Positions 1 to 4,746 of a stretch of DNA of 6,618 nt are shown piece by piece. Origin of the DNA: Actinomycetes bacterium (GTDB lineage Bacteria; Actinomycetota; Acidimicrobiia; Acidimicrobiales; RAAP-2); contig JAJZSX010000075.1 of the NCBI GenBank assembly GCA_021849435.1, positions 2,504-9,121 of the forward strand, in the 5' to 3' direction. The notes under the pieces were generated by a model. The model worked only from the letters and a program-made list of their open reading frames with translations. It searched no databases and was not told the DNA's origin. The position numbers and the translations under genes were made by a program. The stretch's first letter is position 1. The number at the start of each line of letters is the position of its first letter.

Positions 1-1672
1 GACAAGTAAGGACAGTCATAGCCGTGCCGGTACCGAGCTGGAAGTTGGCGAGGTACGACTGGATGGTCACCGACGCCGGCTCCGCGCTCGGCGGATACAG
101 GATCTGGGAGATCGCGAGTTCGGCGATCGTCTTGGTGAAGGTGAGCAGCCACCCCCAGAGCAACACCCTCGAGAAAAGGGGAAGGCTCGTCGTTCGCCAC
201 GTGCGCCACCGCGACGCCCCGTGCACGCGCGACGCCTCGGCGAGCGACGGCTGGATCTGCCCGACCGGACCGGCCATGAAGCGGGTCTGTCCCGGCAGGG
301 AGTTGGCCACCAGCGCGAGCATGAGTAACGGGAGGGTCTTGTACAGGTCCACGACGTGTGTGCTGATAAAGGAGAGGTTGTAGAAAAAGATGTAGCCGAC
401 CCCGAGGACGACGCCCGGAACGGCCACCGAGCCGAGGAGGAAGACGTCGGTGATCCGCTGGCTCCAACCGCCGACGTTGGTGATGAGACGTCGGGCGAGC
501 ACGATCGCGAGCAACCCGGTCACCGACGCGACCACCAGGCCCAACTGATTGGACAAGATGAGTGGCGCGGCGAGACTCTTGTCCGCGATCGACGGGTGCA
601 ACACCTGCTGGTAGAAGCCGGTCGACAGTCGCACCGGACTCGACGAGTAGATCCCGAGGTTCGTCACGAACGAACCCGCGACGGCGCCGAAGACGGGGAC
701 CCCCAGGGCGAGGAAGAAGATGGCCCCAATTCCCGCGGTCGCGCCGAGACGTCCGAGGGTGCGGAACTCGCGACGTCGCGCGGGACGGCTGCGCCCCGAC
801 AGCACCGCGTACGATCGGCGGCGCATAATCCGTGACTGCAGGAGGATCGGCGGGATCGTCGAGAGGATCAGCACGATGGCGATCACCGCCGCCACCGAGA
901 AGTTGGCGGGAAAGTTGCTGATCGCGTTGAAGAGGGTGAATGTCGCCATCGGGAAGTGCGCGTGGTAACCGAGCGTAAAGGCGACGCCGAAGTCGCTCAT
1001 GGTCTCGGCGAAGCTGATCGCGAAGGCGCCCAACAACGCGGGGGCGATGATCGGCAGCACAGTCTGGAGGGTGCGCCACCGGGTGGCCCCGTGGATGCGC
1101 GCCGCGTCCTCGAACTCCGAACCAAGTCCGCGCAGTCCCGCGGCGATCACGAAATAGGCGAAGGGCAACGCCGCGGTGCTGAGCACGATCACGATGCCCA
1201 GCGGTCCAAAGAACTCGCCGTAGAGCACGTGGGTGTTCACACCGAGAAAGCTGGCCGCCCCGTAGGGCTGCAATAGGTCACTCCACCCCAGGGTCATCAT
1301 CCAGGTCGGCACGATGAGCAGCAGCCACATGAGTACGGCCCACACCCGGCGCCCGTAGACGTTGGTGCGGTGGATGAGCCACGCGAAGACGGTCGCGACC
1401 ACGACCGACACGACCGACACCGTGAGCGAGACCCAGAGCGAGTTGAGGATTCCCTGACCGGTCGAACCACGTAGCGCCTCGGCCACGTAGCGCAGCGTGA
1501 AATACTGCGGACCCTGTTGGAAGAGTCGCGGGCTCGTCGCGAGCAGCAAGAAGGAGACGACCGGCGCGATGATGAGCAGGCCGAGCACCGCCCAGAGCGC
1601 GACCGAGGTCACCGACAGGCGTCGGCGACGGTGGGTGAGTGGAGGTGGAATCGTGGTGAGTTCAGTCGCCAT
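1..1672 (-). CDS. Iron(III)-type ABC transporter permease, two fused halves (3' end beyond window)
   Basis: Inner-membrane channel subunit of a binding-protein-dependent importer, of the FbpB/SfuB class. ATG is at 1672-1670, and 557 codons run open to base 2 without a stop, so only a short C-terminal tail is missing compared with the 500-580 residues usual for the class. After a charged N-terminus (HRRRR at 14-18) come two homologous halves, each with several hydrophobic segments (for example about 22-45, 80-100, 110-130, 157-180, 258-278; then 312-335, 375-395, 409-432, 446-460). Each half carries an EAA cytoplasmic loop, the contact site for the ATPase: EDAARIHGATRWRT at 188-201 and EASRVHGASRWRT at 479-491. 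FAETMSDFG at 221-229 matches the EtlaDFG signature of the first half; TKTIAELA at 513-520 is the second-half counterpart. The gene follows the binding-protein gene by 62 bp, has AAGGA 5 nt before its ATG, and should be followed by an ATPase gene beyond base 1. Class is confident; substrate is not. Confidence 0.9.
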   Translation of the reverse strand, partial: MATELTTIPPPLTHRRRRLSVTSVALWAVLGLLIIAPVVSFLLLATSPRLFQQGPQYFTLRYVAEALRGSTGQGILNSLWVSLTVSVVSVVVATVFAWLIHRTNVYGRRVWAVLMWLLLIVPTWMMTLGWSDLLQPYGAASFLGVNTHVLYGEFFGPLGIVIVLSTAALPFAYFVIAAGLRGLGSEFEDAARIHGATRWRTLQTVLPIIAPALLGAFAISFAETMSDFGVAFTLGYHAHFPMATFTLFNAISNFPANFSVAAVIAIVLILSTIPPILLQSRIMRRRSYAVLSGRSRPARRREFRTLGRLGATAGIGAIFFLALGVPVFGAVAGSFVTNLGIYSSSPVRLSTGFYQQVLHPSIADKSLAAPLILSNQLGLVVASVTGLLAIVLARRLITNVGGWSQRITDVFLLGSVAVPGVVLGVGYIFFYNLSFISTHVVDLYKTLPLLMLALVANSLPGQTRFMAGPVGQIQPSLAEASRVHGASRWRTWRTTSLPLFSRVLLWGWLLTFTKTIAELAISQILYPPSAEPASVTIQSYLANFQLGTGTAMTVLTC

Positions 1673-1677
1673 AGGAG

Positions 1678-1682
1678 TCCTT
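1678..1682 (-). promoter_or_regulatory. Ribosome binding site of the permease gene
   Basis: AAGGA on the minus strand lies 5 nt upstream of the ATG at 1672. It fixes this start over the ATG at 1685, which is in another frame. It sits only 6 nt downstream of the foot of the 15-bp hairpin at 1689-1722, so it should remain accessible when the hairpin forms. Confidence 0.7.
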
Positions 1683-1688
1683 CATGGG

Positions 1689-1722
1689 GCGGCGCTGCGG
1701 CCCACGGGGGCCGCAGCGCCGC
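1689..1722 (-). repeat. Perfect 15-bp inverted repeat between binding-protein and permease genes
   Basis: Arms 1689-1703 (GCGGCGCTGCGGCCC on the plus strand) and 1708-1722 pair perfectly around a 4-nt loop (ACGG on plus, CCGT on minus). The stem is almost entirely G-C pairs. It begins 12 nt after the TAG of the binding-protein gene and ends just before the permease ribosome binding site. No T-run follows on the minus strand, so it does not look like a standard intrinsic terminator. A 3'-end-stabilising or attenuating mRNA hairpin is the likelier role. Comparable intergenic hairpins in transport operons (malE-malF is the known example) keep the binding protein in excess over membrane subunits; that role here is inferred. 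Confidence 0.8.
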
Positions 1723-1734
1723 GGGGACGATGGA

Positions 1735-2841
1735 CTAGCCGTTGTTGATGGTGGCGCTGAACCAGGTGTTGACCGAGGACTCGAGCGGACCCCAGACGTA
1801 CGGATTGGTGGTCTGCATCGGCACCGAACGGAGTGGTGGGATCACCCTGTTGGAGGGCCTCTCACCGTTCAGCACTGGCCAGAAGAGTGAGTCGCCCTGG
1901 GGGTCACCGATCTGCATGACGTGCTGACCGGCCGGGGACAGGACGTAGTCGACGAACTTCTGCGCCTCGGCGCGCACCGCCTTGGGCATCTTGGCGTCGA
2001 TCCCGATGACGCCCGGCAACGCGGTCACCGGGCTCAGGTAGGCCACCCGGAAGGTGGGCGACGTGGAGACCTCGGCGCCGTAACCGGCCGAGCTCTGGAT
2101 GATCGCCATCTTGATGGTGTGCGCCGCGATGGCGCTGAGCGTGGGACCGTTGGTCGCGTTGATCACGAGACCGTTGGCCTTCAGCTTGGCGAAGTACGCC
2201 TCGCCGGCCCTCATTGCCGCGGCCGTCGAACCGGACCGGTAGTGACCGAGATTGTTCATGACGCCGGCGATCATCGGGTAGGTGGGACCCGACTGGGTCG
2301 GGTCGTTCATGCCGATCATGCCCTTGTACTTCGCCTTCAGCAGGTCGCCCCAGGTCTTGGGCAGCTGCGACGCCTTGATCTGGGCCGAGTCGTAGACGAG
2401 GGCGCCGGTCGCGGTGAGTCCGGTCGGCACGTAGCTGCCGTCAGCGGGGATGTTCGCCCGCCCGACGGTGTTGAACGACACCTTGGGCACGATGTGCTTG
2501 GCGAGGAGGCCTTCGCGGTCGAGTTGGGCGAAGGCCTGGGCCCCGTCGACCCACAGCACACCCCAGGTGGGGTGGTTGCCCTCGGCCTGGATCTGCTGGA
2601 GGAGCGGTCCGGTCGAGTTGTCGTTGAGCGTCACCGCGAACCCGGGGTGGGTGGCGTTGAACGCCTTGACGGTCGCCGCGTCGTACCCCTGGGCCGAGTA
2701 GACGACGAGGGTCGGGCCGGTCTTTGCTGAGGCACCGGCCACCGCTGCCAGGGACAGGGACAGGGGGATCATCGTGGCGGCGAGCGCCAGGGTGGTGAGC
2801 CGCGCGAAGCGGGCATCTGGTTTCTTGGTCGTAATGTGCAT
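1735..2841 (-). CDS. Extracellular solute-binding protein of an iron(III)-type ABC importer
   Basis: A 368-residue binding protein that should capture substrate outside the membrane and pass it to the permease encoded next. ATG is at 2841-2839, TAG at 1737-1735. The N-terminus is a Sec-type signal peptide: basic KK and R residues up to 14, a hydrophobic core about 15-36, and a cleavage site after ASA (37-39). There is no lipobox and no cysteine anywhere. Mature-protein landmarks fit the FbpA/AfuA-like class: LVVYSA at 45-50, GALVYD at 146-151, PKTWGDLL at 161-168, and KFVDYVLSPAGQ at 295-306, the usual SPEGQ-type motif near the end. The adjacent Tyr-Tyr iron ligands of classical FbpA are not apparent; a single Tyr254 lies in the corresponding stretch. 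Iron is therefore one option among thiamine, polyamine, phosphonate and other ligands. No clear ribosome binding site precedes the ATG. The gene lies 78 bp after hisIE and may have its own promoter or be read through from the his operon. Confidence 0.88.
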   Translation of the reverse strand: MHITTKKPDARFARLTTLALAATMIPLSLSLAAVAGASAKTGPTLVVYSAQGYDAATVKAFNATHPGFAVTLNDNSTGPLLQQIQAEGNHPTWGVLWVDGAQAFAQLDREGLLAKHIVPKVSFNTVGRANIPADGSYVPTGLTATGALVYDSAQIKASQLPKTWGDLLKAKYKGMIGMNDPTQSGPTYPMIAGVMNNLGHYRSGSTAAAMRAGEAYFAKLKANGLVINATNGPTLSAIAAHTIKMAIIQSSAGYGAEVSTSPTFRVAYLSPVTALPGVIGIDAKMPKAVRAEAQKFVDYVLSPAGQHVMQIGDPQGDSLFWPVLNGERPSNRVIPPLRSVPMQTTNPYVWGPLESSVNTWFSATINNG

Positions 2842-2919
2842 GGCGCAGTTCTACGAGGTGCCGATGAACGCACCGTGAGCACTCCGTGGGGCGGGGATGA
2901 ACTTCGCGAGACGATTCGC
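2842..2919. other. Intergenic gap between hisIE and the transporter genes
   Basis: This 78-bp stretch is the longest non-coding segment of the window and the only plausible place for a promoter of the transporter genes. It contains a 7-bp direct repeat (GTTCATC on minus, at 2896-2902 and 2863-2869) whose copies start 33 bp apart, and a weak 5-bp hairpin (2857-2861 with 2870-2874). I see no G/C-rich stem followed by a T-run after the hisIE stop, no convincing -35/-10 pair, and no strong ribosome binding site. Read-through from the his operon cannot be excluded. Confidence 0.5.
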
Positions 2920-3462
2920 TCAGCGCTGGCGACGCCGCAGTTCGTCCTCGACGTCGGCGGGGTCCAGTCCCCGACTGCGCAGCAATAACAGGAGGTGGAA
3001 CCATAGGTCCGCCGCCTCGCTCACGACACGTTCGTCCGTTTCGCTGAGGGCGGCCACGATCACCTCGGCTGCCTCCTCACCAACTTTGCGCGCCGCGAAG
3101 GGTGCGCCAGCGCGCAACGACGCCGCGACGTAGGAGCCGGCCTCGTCGGCGGCCTCGCGACGCAAGATGGTTCGCCACAGCCAAGGCGTAAAGCACGATG
3201 TCGACCCATCGTGACAGGTCGGCCCGTCGGGACGGGCGCGCACGATCAGCGCATCGTCGTCACAGTCCGGCAGCACCTCGACCACTCGCAGGGTGTTACC
3301 GGACGTCTCACCCTTCTTCCACAGTCGTTGGCGCGACCGCGAGAAGAAGTGCACGTATCCCGTGGACCGGGTCAGCTCGAGTGCCTCATCGTCCATCCAG
3401 CCGAGCATCAGCACCCGTCCGGTGTCGTCGTCCTGAACGATCGCCGCTCGTAGTTCGCTCAC
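2920..3462 (-). CDS. hisIE: Bifunctional phosphoribosyl-AMP cyclohydrolase / phosphoribosyl-ATP pyrophosphatase
   Basis: Cytoplasmic enzyme for histidine steps 2 and 3: the C-terminal half removes pyrophosphate from phosphoribosyl-ATP and the N-terminal half opens the adenine ring of phosphoribosyl-AMP. It has 180 residues with a GTG start at 3462-3460. The HisI domain (about 1-95) has the diagnostic WKKGETSGN (48-56), DCDDD (66-70, metal-binding aspartates plus zinc-ligand Cys67) and GPTCH (80-84, Cys83), with Cys90 as third zinc ligand. The HisE domain (about 95-180) has KVGEEAAEV (126-134) and EAADLWFHLLLLL (149-161), which supply its acidic Mg-binding residues. The linker is very short. 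The gene starts 1 nt after the hisF stop, with its ribosome binding site inside the end of hisF, and ends the his cluster here. The fusion is standard in enterobacteria and plants, whereas many actinobacteria keep two genes; it could mark this lineage. Confidence 0.96.
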   Translation of the reverse strand: MSELRAAIVQDDDTGRVLMLGWMDDEALELTRSTGYVHFFSRSRQRLWKKGETSGNTLRVVEVLPDCDDDALIVRARPDGPTCHDGSTSCFTPWLWRTILRREAADEAGSYVAASLRAGAPFAARKVGEEAAEVIVAALSETDERVVSEAADLWFHLLLLLRSRGLDPADVEDELRRRQR

Positions 3463-3463
3463 G

Positions 3464-4210
3464 TCACTCCTTCCACGGGCGCAGTTTCACGCCACACGCT
3501 TCGATGGCTCGACGCAGGCCCGGCAGGCCGGCGGGGTCCTCGTGGACGATCGACGCGATGAGCGCCGCGTCGGTGACCGCCAGTGCGTCGGCGACGTCTT
3601 GCGCACTGCCCGCGCCGCCCGAGGCGATGACCGGAACGGGGACCGCTGCGCGCACCGCCGCCGTGAGAACGAGGTCGAAGCCCTCGCGACGGCCATCGTG
3701 GTCGATCGACGTGAGCAGGATCTCCCCGGCGCCGCGTTCGGCCGCCTCGTGGGCCCACTCGACGGTTCGACGGGCCGTGGGCGTGCGGCCGCCGTGAGTG
3801 TGCACGACCCCGCCGCCGCTGTCGATAGCGACCACCACCGCCTGGGAGCCGTACCGGTCGGCGATGGCCTGGATCAGTTCGGGCGAGGCAACGGCGGCCG
3901 AGTTGAGCGACACCCGATCGGCGCCGGACTCGATGATGCGCGACGCGTCAGCGACCGTGCGCACGCCGCCGCCGACCGTGAAGGGGATGTCGAGGACGTC
4001 GGCCACGGTGCGCACGACTGAGGTCATCGTCGCGGCCTCGTCGGGCGTGGCCGTGATGTCGAGCAGGACGAGCTCGTCGGCGCCGCCGGCGCTGTAGTGG
4101 ACGGCGAGTTCGACGGGGTCACCGACGTCGCGCAGCCCGACGAAGTTGACGCCCTTGACCACCCGCCCGTGGGCGACGTCGAGGCAGGGGATCAGACGAG
4201 GGAGAGGCAC
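3464..4210 (-). CDS. hisF: Imidazole glycerol phosphate synthase, cyclase subunit HisF
   Basis: Cytoplasmic TIM-barrel subunit that uses ammonia from HisH to turn PRFAR into imidazole glycerol phosphate and AICAR. From GTG at 4210-4208 it has 248 residues, close to the family norm of about 250. The open frame continues upstream inside hisH, but GTG 4210 puts the conserved RLIPCLDVAHGRVVKG at residues 5-20, so that extension is not coding. Catalytic Asp11 and Asp130 fall exactly at the positions known from Thermotoga HisF. Lys19, the GGGVRT phosphate loop (80-85) and LLTSIDHDG (165-173) are present. Of the known barrel-gate quartet, Arg5 and Glu46 are kept, Glu163 matches the fourth residue, and residue 99 is Arg instead of Lys. 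The segment after Asp130 reads SGGG where most family members have an AKR-like sequence, and this loop is about four residues short. The start overlaps hisH by 19 nt and lacks a strong ribosome binding site, so translation is probably coupled to hisH. Confidence 0.96.
   Translation of the reverse strand: MPLPRLIPCLDVAHGRVVKGVNFVGLRDVGDPVELAVHYSAGGADELVLLDITATPDEAATMTSVVRTVADVLDIPFTVGGGVRTVADASRIIESGADRVSLNSAAVASPELIQAIADRYGSQAVVVAIDSGGGVVHTHGGRTPTARRTVEWAHEAAERGAGEILLTSIDHDGRREGFDLVLTAAVRAAVPVPVIASGGAGSAQDVADALAVTDAALIASIVHEDPAGLPGLRRAIEACGVKLRPWKE
3467..3473 (-). promoter_or_regulatory. Ribosome binding site of hisIE inside the end of hisF
   Basis: GAAGGAG on the minus strand overlaps the last codons of hisF (TGG AAG GAG TGA) and lies 4 nt before the GTG at 3462. 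It supports GTG as the hisIE start and indicates that ribosomes finishing hisF reinitiate on hisIE. Confidence 0.75.
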
Positions 4211-4746
4211 TGGTCCAAGAACGCGAGGCCCGCGGGCCCGCTCTTTTCGGGGTGGAACTGGACACCGAGGAACGAGCCGTGCGACACCGCGGCCGTGACC
4301 CCTTCCGCGGTGGCCACCGCGTCGGGGGTGAGCGCCCCGAACGAGTGGGCGAAGTAGTAGGCCTCGCCCCACGGGTCGACCATCGACCAACCGAGGCGCG
4401 GCACCCGCTCGTCGCTCAGCCTCACGACCCGGCCGGGCACGATGCCCAGGCCGGTGACGCCACCATCCTCCTCGCTCGACTCGAGGGCGAGCTGCAGCCC
4501 GAGGCAGATCCCGAGCACCGCCAACCCCGACGACACCCGATGCGTGATCGCGCCGGCGGCGCCGGTCTCGTTGAGGTGGTCCATGGCGCTGCGAGCCGAA
4601 CCGACGCCCGGCAACACGACGTACCAGCCCGCCGCGATGACCGCGGGATCCGCGCTCACCACGCTCGAGTAGCCGAGGCGCGCGATCGTCGCCTGAACCG
4701 ACCGGGTGTTGCCGGCGCCGTAGTCGACGATGACGACCTCGCTCAC
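4192..4746 (-). CDS. hisH: Imidazole glycerol phosphate synthase, glutamine amidotransferase subunit HisH
   Basis: Class I glutaminase that hydrolyses glutamine and feeds ammonia through the barrel of HisF, encoded next. It has 184 residues, slightly shorter than the usual 195-210. N-terminal VVIVDYGAGNTRSV (4-17) is typical of HisH. The oxyanion strand is LPGVG (45-49). The nucleophile elbow GICLGLQLALESSEE (79-93) places the catalytic cysteine at residue 81, and GVQFHPEKS (161-169) supplies His165 and Glu167 to complete the triad. The usual PHMGWN interface motif reads PRLGWS (116-121), keeping Gly-Trp but changing His and Asn. The start is GTG at 4746-4744 within a GTGA overlap with the hisC/hisB stop, preceded by AAAGG at a 6-nt spacing. 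The 3' end overlaps hisF by 19 nt, consistent with production of a 1:1 complex. Confidence 0.96.
   Translation of the reverse strand: MSEVVIVDYGAGNTRSVQATIARLGYSSVVSADPAVIAAGWYVVLPGVGSARSAMDHLNETGAAGAITHRVSSGLAVLGICLGLQLALESSEEDGGVTGLGIVPGRVVRLSDERVPRLGWSMVDPWGEAYYFAHSFGALTPDAVATAEGVTAAVSHGSFLGVQFHPEKSGPAGLAFLDQCLSLV

Noticed and set aside
1689..1722. Intrinsic terminator at the intergenic inverted repeat
   Set aside because: No T-run follows the stem on either strand, and the permease gene follows immediately, so it is reported as a hairpin rather than a terminator.
1921..2730. Long plus-strand open frame of 269 codons opposite the binding-protein gene
   Set aside because: It is antisense to a gene with clear family motifs and a signal peptide; its Arg/Gly/Asp/Val-rich translation is the usual high-GC mirror frame.
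2842..2880. Promoter with a TAGAAC -10 box before the binding-protein gene
   Set aside because: The candidate lies only about 7 nt before the ATG and has no acceptable -35 partner at 16-18 nt, so it is not supported.
2441..3004. Minus-strand open frame of 187 codons spanning the end of hisIE and the start of the binding-protein gene
   Set aside because: It is an Arg/Pro-rich alternative frame overlapping two well-supported genes, with no recognisable motif.
4211..4390. 60-codon upstream extension of the hisF frame
   Set aside because: It lies wholly within hisH in another frame and has no HisF homology; starting at GTG 4210 places Arg5, Asp11 and Asp130 exactly at family positions.
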